Shown: piece after piece, positions 9,112 to 17,996 of the stretch
Layout of the letters: each line of letters opens with the position of its first letter
How positions within the stretch are numbered: position 1 is the first letter of the stretch
Source: an uncultured Caryophanales bacterium
GTDB taxonomy: Bacteria > Bacillota_I > Bacilli_A > RFN20 > CAG-826
Assembly (NCBI GenBank): GCA_947302535.1
Contig: CAMYVX010000013.1
Location: 1 to 32,230, forward strand
Length of the DNA stretch: 32,230 bases
Direction: 5' to 3'
Program-made: the position numbers and the translations under genes
Notes under the pieces: model-generated
What the model saw: only the letters and a program-made list of their open reading frames with translations
Databases searched by the model: none
What the model was told of the DNA's origin: nothing

Positions 9112-10482
9112 ATGGGAAAATTTAGTTTTGATAAAGTAACTAATCATTTGATTACATCGGGATTTTATTATCAAGGTTCCGAGATTTATGGTGGACTCTC
9201 CAATACTTGGGATTATGGTCCTATTGGTAGCGAAATTAAAATGAACATCCGTAAGATGTGGTGGAAGAAGTTCGTTCAAGAATGCCCAATGAACGTGGGC
9301 ATCGATGCAGCGATTATGATGAATCCACGTGTTTGGGAAGCTACTGGACACGTCGCCACATTTAATGATCCACTTATTGACTGCAAAAAATGTAAACAAC
9401 GTTTTAGAGCGGATCAATTAATTGAATCCGAATTTCCAGACGCTCCTGTAACACAAATGAATAACGAACAAATGATGGATTATATCCATCAAAATCATGT
9501 CAAATGTCCAAACTGTGGTAGTGAAAACTTCACTGACATTCGTCAATTTAATATGATGTTTAAAACTCATGTGGGTGTTACTGAAGATAGTAAATCGGTT
9601 GTTTATCTTAGACCAGAAACCGCTCAAGGGGTTTTTGTGAACTTTAAAAACGTCGCGCGTACCACTAGAAAGAAATTACCTTTAGGTATTTGTAATGTTG
9701 GTCGTGCTTTTAGAAACGAAATCACTCCTGGACAAATGACTTTTAGAACCCGTGAATTTGACCAAATGGAAATGGAATTCTTCTGTAAACCAGGAGAAGA
9801 CTTAAAATGGTTTGATTATTGGAAAAAGCATTGTTTAGATTTCGTTAATGATTTAGGTATCAAGGCCGAAAATTTAAGATATCGTGACCACGATAAAGAA
9901 GAATTAGCCTTCTATAGTAAAGCCACAACAGATATTGAGTATCTGTTCCCATTTGGATGGGGTGAAGTTTGGGGTATTGCTGATCGAACCGACTACGATT
10001 TAAAACGCCATATGGAATATAGTGGTGAATCTTTAGAATATCTTGATCCAGAAACTAATGAAAAATATGTTCCATATTGTATCGAACCTTCTGTTGGCTT
10101 GGATAGGTTGGTGTTGATGACACTTTGTGATGCATATGATGAAGAAGAAATGGAAAACGATACTCGTATCGTTATGCATTTAGCGGCGTGCCTTGCTCCT
10201 TATAAAGCAGCGATTTTACCATTAAGTAAAAAACTTGAAGATAAAGCAAGAGACGTTGAAAACATACTTAACAAGTATATGTCAGTTATCTATGACGATA
10301 CTGGTAGTATTGGAAAACGCTATCGCCGTCAAGATGCGATTGGCACTCCATTCTGTATTACTGTTGACTTCGACACTTTAGAAGATAATGCGGTTACTAT
10401 CCGTGAAAGAGACTCCATGAAACAGATTAGATTACCTATTTCTGAGCTTGTGAAGTACTTAACCGTAAAGGTATTTTATTAG
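9112..10482 (+). CDS. glyS: Glycine--tRNA ligase, alpha2 (single-chain) type
   Basis: Charges tRNA-Gly with glycine. This is the homodimeric class II enzyme found in eukaryotes, archaea, mycoplasmas and many Firmicutes, not the GlyQ/GlyS heterotetramer. Visible features are the N-terminal [13 protein letters not shown], a zinc-binding insert (Cys91, Cys94 in CKKCKQRF, then CPNCGSENF), motif 2 [20 protein letters not shown], motif 3 [10 protein letters not shown], and a C-terminal anticodon-binding domain. The 456-residue length fits the short bacterial forms. AGGAGG precedes the ATG. It has its own promoter region but sits in the recO-glyS-dnaG-rpoD order usual in this group. No T-box fits in the short leader. 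Confidence 0.96.
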   Translation: MGKFSFDKVTNHLITSGFYYQGSEIYGGLSNTWDYGPIGSEIKMNIRKMWWKKFVQECPMNVGIDAAIMMNPRVWEATGHVATFNDPLIDCKKCKQRFRADQLIESEFPDAPVTQMNNEQMMDYIHQNHVKCPNCGSENFTDIRQFNMMFKTHVGVTEDSKSVVYLRPETAQGVFVNFKNVARTTRKKLPLGICNVGRAFRNEITPGQMTFRTREFDQMEMEFFCKPGEDLKWFDYWKKHCLDFVNDLGIKAENLRYRDHDKEELAFYSKATTDIEYLFPFGWGEVWGIADRTDYDLKRHMEYSGESLEYLDPETNEKYVPYCIEPSVGLDRLVLMTLCDAYDEEEMENDTRIVMHLAACLAPYKAAILPLSKKLEDKARDVENILNKYMSVIYDDTGSIGKRYRRQDAIGTPFCITVDFDTLEDNAVTIRERDSMKQIRLPISELVKYLTVKVFY

Positions 10483-10506
10483 TAGAATATTAGTATAAAA
10501 TTAGTA
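10479..10506 (+). repeat. Three TTAGTA hexamers at exact 11-nt spacing before dnaG
   Basis: TTAGTA occurs at 10479-10484, 10490-10495 and 10501-10506, one helical turn apart, at the glyS stop and in the dnaG upstream region. The same spacing recurs between parC and yqeG and at the 3' end of the MazF-like gene. The role is unknown. A phased protein-binding site is one possibility. Confidence 0.6.
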
Positions 10507-10524
10507 GGTGTATAACAAAGTTAT

Positions 10525-12306
10525 ATGGCATTTGATGAAGAACTAAGTAATGAGATAAGAAAACGGGCTGATATTGTTAAAATTGTCGGTTCTTATTTGC
10601 CCTTAACAAAGAAGGGACGTAATTTCGTCGCGAAATGTCCTTTTCATGATGATAATAATCCCTCATTCACTGTTTCTCCTGAAAAACAAATGGCGCACTG
10701 CTTTGTTTGCGGAGCCTCTGGTAACTCCATAACCTTTGTTCAGAAGTATCTTAAGATATCTTATGTTGAAGCCATGAAAAAAGTGGCGGAGATTATCGGT
10801 TTTAGTGATCCTAGACTTGAGGCTAATACTTATAAGAAGCCTATTGATAATAAGAAAGCCACAATTTTAAAGTGTCTTAAGGATCTATCCTTATATTATG
10901 AATATGCCTTAAATACCGAACAAGGTAAAGAAGGCTTAGATTATTTTGAAAAACGTCATCTTGATAGTGACTTAAGGGGCAAATATCAGTTAGGTTATGC
11001 TTTTGATGACGCACAAGCGAGTATCAACTTCCTTTTAGGAAGAGGACATTCCTTAAAGACTATTGAAGATACTGGTATATCTCAATTAGTAAATGGCAAT
11101 TATATTGATAAGAATCATGGGCGAGTTATCTTCCCCATCAAAGATGAAAATGGAGATGTTATCGGTTTTAGTGCCAGAAGAATGAATAATGATTCTTCTT
11201 TAGCTAAATATGTGAACTCCCCTGAAACTTATGTTTTTCATAAGAGTAGTGTTTTATATAACTTAGACATTGCTAAAGATAAGGCTCGTTTAGCGGGACA
11301 TATTTATATATGTGAAGGATTTATGGATGTCTTTGCTTTAGGAAGAATTGGTGTTGATAACGCAGTCGCCACCATGGGAACAGCGTTAACTAATGAGCAC
11401 GTACAAATGTTAAGAAAACTTAACGTTGAGATACGTTTATGTTTAGACGGAGACCTTCCTGGACAAACCGCTAGTATGAAAGCAGCGAAATTCTTAGAAG
11501 AGAACGGTTTAAAAGTTTTAATCGTAGATGCCGGTAGTCATAGTAAGGATCCAGATGAAATCTTAAATGCTGAAGGAGAAGAAGCTTTAAGAACGTATAT
11601 TAATACGTTACTTTCTAGAGTGGACTTTGCCTTAGCATATTATCAAAGAAGTAATCCACTTAAGACTAATGAACAAAAGAAGAAACTGATTAAAGAGTTC
11701 CTTCCTATCCTTTTAAGCATTAGAAGTCCTTTAGACTTAGATAATTATTTAAGAAAATTATCCAAGGTCACTGGATATGATGTGGAATCCATTAGAGATT
11801 TATTAAAACGTTCACGTGCAGTTGATGTTTCTCATAATGACGAACTCATGAGGAACTTTAGACCCGAAAGAAAAGCCGTTAGGAAGCTTGAAATTGCGGA
11901 GCGTGAACTTTTATACCAAATGATTAATCATCCGGAAGCAGTGGCCTTTTATGAAGAGAAAATTGGCCTATTCTATGATGAGACATACCGTCACTTAGCT
12001 AATTTCATTGTTGATTATTCATCTCGCCACAACAATTACGATAGCATCGATATCGTTTCTTCCTTAGAAAATAGTGGTCTTGATAATAAGGATGAATTAG
12101 TTAAAGAGTTTTCCTCTTTATATTTAGAGAAAACTCATCCACAAGAATGTAACGAAGAATTACTTAGTAATTTATTAGATTCAATAAATAACGAAAAAGA
12201 AAAAATCTATGAGCAAGATACCTTAGCCATGTCGCTAGAAGGTAAAAGCGAATTAGAACAAGCTAGAATAGTCGCGGAATATAACCGTAGAAAGAATAAA
12301 AAATAG
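10525..12306 (+). CDS. dnaG: DNA primase DnaG
   Basis: Synthesises RNA primers at the replication fork. The 593-residue protein has an N-terminal CHC2 zinc ribbon (Cys38, His41, Cys59, Cys62), the catalytic core, and a TOPRIM domain with Glu264 (CEGFMD) and the DGD pair Asp308/Asp310 (LCLDGDLPG). The C-terminal helical region should bind the replicative helicase. There is no clear Shine-Dalgarno sequence before the ATG. A TATAAC (10511-10516) lies 8 nt upstream and could be a -10, but a good -35 is missing. It is followed after 11 nt by rpoD, the classical macromolecular-synthesis arrangement. Confidence 0.97.
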   Translation: MAFDEELSNEIRKRADIVKIVGSYLPLTKKGRNFVAKCPFHDDNNPSFTVSPEKQMAHCFVCGASGNSITFVQKYLKISYVEAMKKVAEIIGFSDPRLEANTYKKPIDNKKATILKCLKDLSLYYEYALNTEQGKEGLDYFEKRHLDSDLRGKYQLGYAFDDAQASINFLLGRGHSLKTIEDTGISQLVNGNYIDKNHGRVIFPIKDENGDVIGFSARRMNNDSSLAKYVNSPETYVFHKSSVLYNLDIAKDKARLAGHIYICEGFMDVFALGRIGVDNAVATMGTALTNEHVQMLRKLNVEIRLCLDGDLPGQTASMKAAKFLEENGLKVLIVDAGSHSKDPDEILNAEGEEALRTYINTLLSRVDFALAYYQRSNPLKTNEQKKKLIKEFLPILLSIRSPLDLDNYLRKLSKVTGYDVESIRDLLKRSRAVDVSHNDELMRNFRPERKAVRKLEIAERELLYQMINHPEAVAFYEEKIGLFYDETYRHLANFIVDYSSRHNNYDSIDIVSSLENSGLDNKDELVKEFSSLYLEKTHPQECNEELLSNLLDSINNEKEKIYEQDTLAMSLEGKSELEQARIVAEYNRRKNKK

Positions 12307-12317
12307 GAGGTAAGACC

Positions 12318-13601
12318 ATGCCAAAAAAAGTTGAAGAAATAAAGAAGACTAGAGGTCGTCCGAAAAAGTCTTTAGAAGAGAAATTAGCTAAACCTAAAAA
12401 GAGTAATAAAGCTGAATCTCTTGATGGCGAAGCCATTGCTTCAATGGACGAAATTAAAGAAAAACTTCTTAAGAAATGTAAAAACGATGGCTTTATTGAT
12501 CAAAGTGAAATCTATGAAGCTTTCGAAGATTATGAATTAGATGATGACGCCATCGCGGAACTCATCAAATATTTCTCCGATAATCAAATTGAAGTCATGA
12601 CCGACGAAGCTGATGATGATTTAGATGACGAAGACTTTGATGAATCCAAGATGATGGAGCAAGAAGATGACTTGCTCGATGATGATGTCGATATGAGCGA
12701 CGAAGATGTTGAAGCCGATATTGATATTGATCATCTTGATATGAGTTTTGGTAGCGATGTTCGTATCACTGACTCAGTGAAAATGTACCTCAAGGATATT
12801 GGGAAATATGAATTATTAAAACCTGAAGAAGAACCAATATTAGCGAAACGTATCCTTGATGGGGACGAAGATGCGAAACAAGAACTCATTAACCGTAACT
12901 TACGTTTAGTTGTTAATATTGCTAAGCATTATGTTGGTCGTGGTATGGCTTTCCTTGATTTAATTGAAGAAGGTAACCTTGGCTTAATGAAAGCCGTTGA
13001 TAAATTCGATTATACAAAAGGATATAAGTTTTCAACTTATGCGACTTGGTGGATTCGTCAAGCTATCACTAGAGCTATTGCCGACCAAGCCCGTACTATC
13101 CGTATTCCTGTTCATATGGTTGAGACCATCAATAAGATGACAAGAATCCAACGTCAACTTATTCAAGAACTTGGTAGAGAGCCAACCGCGGAAGAGATTT
13201 CTGAAGCAATGGGTGGAGAATTATCTCCAAAAAGAATTAGAGATATCCAAAGAATCGCTATGGATCCCGTCTCTTTAGAAACCCCAATTGGCGAAGAAGA
13301 TGATTCCCACTTAGTGGACTTTATCGAAGATAAAAATAATGAATCTCCTGTTGATTACACCACGAGAGTCTTATTAAAAGAAGAACTCTATCGTATCTTA
13401 AAAGACTTAACCGATAGAGAAGAAAGAGTCATCAGACTCCGTTATGGTTTAGATGATAATCGTCCTCGTACTTTAGAAGAAGTGGGTAAAGAATTTAATG
13501 TTACTCGTGAACGTATTCGTCAAATCGAAGCGAAAGCGATTAAGAAATTGAGACACCCAACAAGAAGTAAACGTCTTGGTGATTTTAAAGAAAGAAATTA
13601 A
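12318..13601 (+). CDS. rpoD: Primary RNA polymerase sigma factor RpoD (SigA)
   Basis: The housekeeping sigma factor, 427 residues. Region 1.1-like sequence runs at about 43-94, then a very acidic spacer (about 96-138). Region 1.2 starts near residue 150 ([16 protein letters not shown]). Region 2 includes [16 protein letters not shown] and [16 protein letters not shown], which carry the core-binding and -10 recognition determinants. Region 3 follows, and region 4 holds the -35-binding helix-turn-helix ([20 protein letters not shown]). Ahead of region 1.1 is a basic stretch containing TRGRPKK (residues 11-17), which fits the AT-hook core. AGGAGG precedes the ATG. The 3-nt step to trmK suggests cotranscription. 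Confidence 0.98.
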   Translation: MPKKVEEIKKTRGRPKKSLEEKLAKPKKSNKAESLDGEAIASMDEIKEKLLKKCKNDGFIDQSEIYEAFEDYELDDDAIAELIKYFSDNQIEVMTDEADDDLDDEDFDESKMMEQEDDLLDDDVDMSDEDVEADIDIDHLDMSFGSDVRITDSVKMYLKDIGKYELLKPEEEPILAKRILDGDEDAKQELINRNLRLVVNIAKHYVGRGMAFLDLIEEGNLGLMKAVDKFDYTKGYKFSTYATWWIRQAITRAIADQARTIRIPVHMVETINKMTRIQRQLIQELGREPTAEEISEAMGGELSPKRIRDIQRIAMDPVSLETPIGEEDDSHLVDFIEDKNNESPVDYTTRVLLKEELYRILKDLTDREERVIRLRYGLDDNRPRTLEEVGKEFNVTRERIRQIEAKAIKKLRHPTRSKRLGDFKERN

Positions 13602-13603
13602 AG

Positions 13604-14296
13604 ATGATTAAACTTTCAAAAAGACTACAAACAATCGCGAATATGATTCCAACAAGCATTGTGGCGGATGTTGGAAGTGATCACGGAAAACTCATGATAT
13701 ATCTTTTTCAAAGTGGAAAAATTATGCATGGTTATGCGATTGAAAATAAAAAAGGTCCTTATGAAAGATTATTAAAATCTTTACAAGAAGAAAAAATAGA
13801 AGATTATATCGTTCCTTTATTTTCTGATGGAATTAGCGAACTTCCTACTTGTGTGGAAACTATAGTTATTGCAGGAATGGGCGGGCTCGCTATTACCAAT
13901 ATTCTTCTTTCTCATAAAGAAAAACTGAAGAATGTGCAAACTATTGTAATAGACGCTCATTCTAATACCAAAGAAGCAAGAAGCGAGATTAGTAAACTTG
14001 GCTACATCATCGCTGAAGAGAAGATGGTAAAAGAAAAAGATATTTATTATGAAATAATAAAATTCATTAAAGGCGATATCGCTATCTATAGTGAAGAAGA
14101 TTTAGAATACGGCCCATCTTTAAGAAAAGAACAACCAATCTTATTTAAAGAGAAATATGAAAATCGTCTTCATGAAATTTCTAATTTGCTTTTGAAGCAG
14201 CTTCCAGAAAACCGTAAAGAAGATTTACGAAAAGAACAAATTAAAATATTAGGTATATTCAATGAAAACCAAAACATTATTAGCGAAACTAAGTAA
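13604..14296 (+). CDS. trmK: tRNA (adenine(22)-N(1))-methyltransferase TrmK
   Basis: Methylates N1 of A22 in bacterial tRNAs using S-adenosylmethionine. The 230-residue protein starts with the family pattern KLSKRLQTIANMI and has the SAM-binding motif DVGSDHG (22-28). The later IAGMGG is also characteristic of TrmK (YqfN). A coiled C-terminal tail follows. It begins 2 nt after rpoD with only a weak ribosome binding site, and its end overlaps nif3 by 35 nt. The rpoD-trmK-nif3 order is the same as sigA-yqfN-yqfO in Bacillus. Confidence 0.95.
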   Translation: MIKLSKRLQTIANMIPTSIVADVGSDHGKLMIYLFQSGKIMHGYAIENKKGPYERLLKSLQEEKIEDYIVPLFSDGISELPTCVETIVIAGMGGLAITNILLSHKEKLKNVQTIVIDAHSNTKEARSEISKLGYIIAEEKMVKEKDIYYEIIKFIKGDIAIYSEEDLEYGPSLRKEQPILFKEKYENRLHEISNLLLKQLPENRKEDLRKEQIKILGIFNENQNIISETK

Positions 14297-15029
14297 GCGC
14301 TTTCCTAAAAAATACGCAAAGATGAATCACGATTTTGTCGGCCTGATGGCGGGCAAACTAAAGGATGAGATTCATAAAATCGTTTTATGCTTAGATATGG
14401 ATGAAGCTATTTTTGAACAAGTTAAAGCTATTCATCCAGATATCGTCATCTCTCATCATCCTTTTATTTATGGTCCAAAACATATTATCTTAAAATATGA
14501 TTTAGCTAAAAAAGACTTAGTGGAAAGAATGAATGTTTTAGATATTCCTGTTTATAGTTTTCACACTAATTTTGATACGGGAAAAGACGGGATGAATGAC
14601 GCCTTAAGCAAAGCTTTAGGTTTAGAAAACGTCTATATTCCAGAAAATGAAATCATGATGAGAATTGGCTATCTCCCTCAAGAGATGGAAATCCATGAAT
14701 TTGCGAAAAAGGCGAAAAGAGATTTTAATGTTTCTTATTCATTATTAATTAATGAAGGTAAAAAGATGATTAAAAAAGTTGGTATCGTTGGTGGTGGCGG
14801 TTCTCGTGATTATAAAGTCGCTTTAGAAGAAGGATGCGATATCTATATTTCTGGAGATGCACCACATCACGTAAGAAGAGAAATAGTGCTTAACCATTTC
14901 AACTATTTAGATATGCCTCACGAAATAGAAAAAATCTTCATGCCACAGATGAAGAAACTCTTATTAGAAATGGATGAAACTCTAGAGATCATTTGTATTG
15001 ATCACGAAGAAGTTCCAGAAGTTATTTAA
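14262..15029 (+). CDS. Nif3-like dinuclear metal-binding protein (YqfO family)
   Basis: Conserved Nif3/YqfO family, annotated elsewhere as a GTP cyclohydrolase 1 type 2 homologue, of uncertain cellular role. Metal-ligand candidates are His65-His66 (SHHPF), His101 and Asp105 (SFHTNFD), and, at the C-terminal end, GDAPHH (198-203) with PHEIEK (219-224). At 255 residues it is the short form, without the inserted PII-like domain of Bacillus YqfO. The ATG lies inside the end of trmK, so translation is probably coupled. A 16-bp AT palindrome (15024-15039) spans its stop and that of convergent ispH. Confidence 0.9.
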   Translation: MKTKTLLAKLSKRFPKKYAKMNHDFVGLMAGKLKDEIHKIVLCLDMDEAIFEQVKAIHPDIVISHHPFIYGPKHIILKYDLAKKDLVERMNVLDIPVYSFHTNFDTGKDGMNDALSKALGLENVYIPENEIMMRIGYLPQEMEIHEFAKKAKRDFNVSYSLLINEGKKMIKKVGIVGGGGSRDYKVALEEGCDIYISGDAPHHVRREIVLNHFNYLDMPHEIEKIFMPQMKKLLLEMDETLEIICIDHEEVPEVI

Positions 15030-15033
15030 TATA

Positions 15034-15903
15034 TTAAATACGTTTTAATAAATCAATAATTTGATCACTAATAAAATCCGGAGTCGAAGCACCGCTTGTA
15101 ATAGCGACGTGCTTTTTCTTTTGATAATGGGATACGTCTAATTCATTAATATTACTAATCTTTTCTACTTGTAGATGTGGATGAACTGATTTAGCCACTT
15201 CATATAAACGAGTCGTGTTGCTACTTTTTGGATCGCCAATAATAAGAATGGCATCCACATCTTTATCTAGATTAATTAAAGATTCTTGTCTTAATCTAGT
15301 CGTGGGGCATACCTCATTAAGAATACGAGCCTCAGGATAGATAGACTTTAATTGTTCGTGGATATTTTTAATTTCAAAATAATTAAGCGTGGTCTGATTT
15401 AAGATAAGAGGGGATTTATCTTGAATATTTAAGGAAGCAAAACCATTATTAACATCATATAGATGAACATTTTTATCAATAGATAAAGAAGCATTAGTTT
15501 CTGGATGATTCTTATAGCCGATATAGATTATTTCGTGACCCGTATTTATTTCAGACTTAATTAAAGATAAATTAGCTTGTACCTTAGGACAAACCGCATC
15601 AAAAACAATTAAATTCTTTTCTTTGGCAATTTCTTCTAACTGATAAGGATGTCCGTGAGCAGTAAAGATAATAATCTCTTTTTCTTTAACGCTTAAAAGA
15701 AGCTCCTCTAGGCTTTTTTCTTTACTAGTTAAAGTATTTATTCCTTTTTCCTTTAAAAAGGATGCAACGGCCTCATTATGAACGAGCATTCCTAATATAT
15801 GAATCGGAGTGGATGGATATTCTTCTTTGACTTTTAAAGCGATGGAGATGGCTCTTGCCACTCCCGAACAATATCCATGAGGTTCTAAAATAGTAATTTT
15901 CAT
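15034..15903 (-). CDS. ispH: 4-hydroxy-3-methylbut-2-enyl diphosphate reductase IspH
   Basis: Last step of the MEP pathway, making IPP and DMAPP with a [4Fe-4S] cluster. Cluster cysteines are present: Cys12 (HGYCSGVARA), Cys105 (DAVCPKVQ) and Cys199 (EVCPTTRLRQES), numbered from the chosen start. The catalytic-site segments TAHGHPYQL and ITSGASTPD are also seen. The frame opens at 15930, but the ATG at 15903 was chosen because AAAGGT lies just upstream and IspH proteins normally begin directly with this strand (MKITILEPHGYC). The product is 289 residues. It is divergent from nfo across a palindromic -10 element, and its stop meets that of nif3 with a 4-nt gap. Confidence 0.96.
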   Translation of the reverse strand: MKITILEPHGYCSGVARAISIALKVKEEYPSTPIHILGMLVHNEAVASFLKEKGINTLTSKEKSLEELLLSVKEKEIIIFTAHGHPYQLEEIAKEKNLIVFDAVCPKVQANLSLIKSEINTGHEIIYIGYKNHPETNASLSIDKNVHLYDVNNGFASLNIQDKSPLILNQTTLNYFEIKNIHEQLKSIYPEARILNEVCPTTRLRQESLINLDKDVDAILIIGDPKSSNTTRLYEVAKSVHPHLQVEKISNINELDVSHYQKKKHVAITSGASTPDFISDQIIDLLKRI

Positions 15904-15918
15904 TATTTTTACCTTTAA

Positions 15919-15932
15919 ATATGTTAACATAT
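15919..15932. promoter_or_regulatory. Palindromic bidirectional -10 element between ispH and nfo
   Basis: ATATGTTAACATAT is a perfect 14-bp palindrome. On each strand it reads TGT-TAACAT, an extended -10, so one symmetric sequence could start ispH (minus) and nfo (plus). Clear -35 hexamers are missing on both sides, as is usual for extended -10 promoters. A palindromic repressor site is the alternative reading. Confidence 0.55.
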
Positions 15933-15956
15933 TGAAAATAAAAAGAAGAAATACTT

Positions 15957-16847
15957 ATGCGTAATGATAAATTGATTATTGGCTCTCACGTTAGTTTAAA
16001 TTCTCCCTTGTTCTATTTAGGGAGTGTTCAAGAAGCTTTAAGTTATGGGGCAACGACTTTTATGTTTTATACTGGAGCCCCACAAAATTCTTATCGCCTA
16101 CCTTTAGAAAGATTAAGAATAGAAGAAGGAAGAAAGCTTCTATTAGAAAATCATATCGATGAATCTAAATTAGTCGTGCACGCTCCATATATAGTTAATC
16201 CCGCGAACAAAACTAAAGAAGATCTCTTTGAGATGTCTATTAGAGTTATTAATGATGAACTTAATAGAACCGCGGCATTTAATGCCAAAATATTAGTGCT
16301 TCATCCAGGGGCTCACGTTAATCAGGGCCGCGATGTTGGTATTAAGAATATTGCAGAAGCGCTAGATAAAGTTTTTGAACAAAATCACACTGACGTCAAA
16401 ATTGCTTTAGAAACAATGTCGGGTAAAGGTAGCGAATTAGGCATTACCTTTGAAGAAATTAGACAAATTATTGACTTATGTCAATATAAAGATAGACTTG
16501 GCGTTTGTTTAGATACTTGTCACATCAATGACGCTGGTTACAACGTCCATGATGTCGAAGGTATATTAGATGAATTTGATAGAGTCATTGGTTTAGATAG
16601 ATTATTAGTTATCCATGTTAATGATTCTAAAAATCCAATCGGCGCGCATAAAGATAGACATGAAAATATTGGATATGGCGAGATAGGCTTTGAAACATTA
16701 AATAAATATGTCAATAATCCTCGTTTAGTTAATATCCCTAAAATATTAGAAACTCCATATTATTTAGATAAACCTCCATACAAAAAAGAAATCGCCATGT
16801 TTAAAGATGGCGAATTCGTTAATGCTTGGAGAGACGAATTAGAATAA
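15957..16847 (+). CDS. nfo: Deoxyribonuclease IV (AP endonuclease, endonuclease IV)
   Basis: Cleaves the backbone 5' of abasic sites in base excision repair, using three zinc ions. All nine expected metal ligands can be placed in this TIM-barrel protein: His75 (HAPY), His116 (LHPG), Glu152, Asp186 and His189 (DTCH), His220 (IHVND), Asp233 and His235 (KDRH), and Glu265 (ETP). At 296 residues the length is normal. The Shine-Dalgarno sequence is weak (AAGAAG). It shares a promoter region with divergent ispH, and its stop codon directly abuts the stop of convergent ispG, leaving no space for a terminator. Confidence 0.97.
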   Translation: MRNDKLIIGSHVSLNSPLFYLGSVQEALSYGATTFMFYTGAPQNSYRLPLERLRIEEGRKLLLENHIDESKLVVHAPYIVNPANKTKEDLFEMSIRVINDELNRTAAFNAKILVLHPGAHVNQGRDVGIKNIAEALDKVFEQNHTDVKIALETMSGKGSELGITFEEIRQIIDLCQYKDRLGVCLDTCHINDAGYNVHDVEGILDEFDRVIGLDRLLVIHVNDSKNPIGAHKDRHENIGYGEIGFETLNKYVNNPRLVNIPKILETPYYLDKPPYKKEIAMFKDGEFVNAWRDELE

Positions 16848-17897
16848 TTACATCTTCTCTATTTCATTTATTAAAGCCTCAAAAGCTTCGTCTTCTGGGA
16901 CTTTTTTAATAATCTTATCTTTTTTAAAGATAACGAATTGGTGATATCCTCCCGCGATACCGATATCAGCGTTTTTCGCTTCTCCTGGTCCATTAACCAC
17001 ACAGCCCATTATCGCAACATGGATGGCTTTATTAATAGTTTCTAAATAGTTCATAACCTTATTAGCTAGACCAGTAACATCAACTTGGGTGCGACCACAA
17101 GTGGGGCACGCTACTAGGGTTGGATAATTAGGATATAAATCGCAGTCATGTAATAAACGTTTAGCAGCAATAACTTCATCCTTTGGATCTCCAGAAATAG
17201 AAATACGGATAGTATCTCCAATTCCTTCTAAAAGAAGTGGGGCTAATCCCGCAGCGCTTCTAATTAAAGAAATGTCTTTAAAGCCAGCTTCTGTAATACC
17301 TAAATGAAGTGGATAGGGGAAAGTCTTGCTAGCTAATCTATAGGCTTCAATAGTTTCTTTAACATTACTTCCTTTTAAGGAAATGACAATATCATGGAAA
17401 TCTAATTCTTCTAAGATTCTGACGTGTTTAGCCGCGCTTTCAACAAGTTTTTGAGCGTTATATAAGGAAGAATAATCATGGACTTCTTTATCTAAAGAAC
17501 CAGAATTAACTCCTATTCTAATAGGAATGTGTTTTTCTTTTGCTAAATCAACAACCTTTTTAACGTTTTCTTTGCTTCCGATGTTGCCTGGATTAATTCT
17601 AACTTTATCAACACCGTTTTCCATCGCTAGTAAAGCTAAACGATAATCAAAATGAATATCGGCCACTAAAGGAATAGATATTCTTTTCTTAATCTCTTTA
17701 ATAGCTAAAGCGTCTTTTTCGTCCATGATAGAGACACGCATCATCTGCGCTCCTAATAAAGCGCATTCGTTGATTTGTTTAGACACTTCTAAATAGTTTT
17801 CTGTTTTAATATTGCACATCGATTGGATGACAACTTTATTTTGTCCTCCAATTTGTAATCCGTTTATAAAAACGGGACGAGTATTTATTCTTTCCAT
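16848..17897 (-). CDS. ispG: 4-hydroxy-3-methylbut-2-en-1-yl diphosphate synthase IspG
   Basis: Penultimate MEP-pathway enzyme, with a TIM barrel and a C-terminal [4Fe-4S] domain. Cluster ligands are Cys264 and Cys267 (VACPTCGRTQVD) and Cys299 (IMGCVVNGPGEAKNADIG), numbered from the chosen start. The N-terminus MERINTRPV and IQSMCNIKTE match the family. The frame extends to 17918, but the ATG at 17897 is preferred because IspG proteins begin here and a TATAAT ends 6 nt upstream, which would place the upstream ATG inside the promoter. There is no Shine-Dalgarno sequence, so the mRNA may be leaderless. With ispH on the same strand, it shows that isoprenoids are made by the MEP route. Confidence 0.95.
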   Translation of the reverse strand: MERINTRPVFINGLQIGGQNKVVIQSMCNIKTENYLEVSKQINECALLGAQMMRVSIMDEKDALAIKEIKKRISIPLVADIHFDYRLALLAMENGVDKVRINPGNIGSKENVKKVVDLAKEKHIPIRIGVNSGSLDKEVHDYSSLYNAQKLVESAAKHVRILEELDFHDIVISLKGSNVKETIEAYRLASKTFPYPLHLGITEAGFKDISLIRSAAGLAPLLLEGIGDTIRISISGDPKDEVIAAKRLLHDCDLYPNYPTLVACPTCGRTQVDVTGLANKVMNYLETINKAIHVAIMGCVVNGPGEAKNADIGIAGGYHQFVIFKKDKIIKKVPEDEAFEALINEIEKM

Positions 17898-17903
17898 ACC
17901 AAT

Positions 17904-17932
17904 ATTATAATTCAGCATATAAATGATTTAAA
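17904..17932 (-). promoter_or_regulatory. ispG promoter, probably leaderless
   Basis: On the minus strand, TTTAAA (plus coordinates 17927-17932), a 17-bp spacer and a perfect TATAAT (17904-17909) stand 6 nt before the ATG at 17897. The predicted transcription start falls at or next to the A of the start codon. Confidence 0.65.
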
Positions 17933-17970
17933 AACAAAATACAAAAAAGAGTGTTATTCAAACTTTTATT

Positions 17971-17979
17971 TGTTAGAAT
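17971..17979 (+). promoter_or_regulatory. Extended -10 promoter for the protease/lipoprotein cassette
   Basis: TGT followed by TAGAAT (17974-17979), 17 nt before the first cassette ATG, with AGGA as ribosome binding site in between. No good -35 is visible. Confidence 0.5.
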
Positions 17980-17996
17980 AAATCTAGGATATTTCT

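Noticed and set aside
15904-15930. Upstream ATG of ispH (9 extra residues)
   Set aside because: It is part of the palindromic promoter and has no Shine-Dalgarno sequence, while the ATG at 15903 has AAAGGT upstream and begins exactly at the family N-terminus.
17898-17918. Upstream ATG of ispG (7 extra residues)
   Set aside because: It lies upstream of the TATAAT, has no Shine-Dalgarno sequence, and IspG homologues start at the internal Met.
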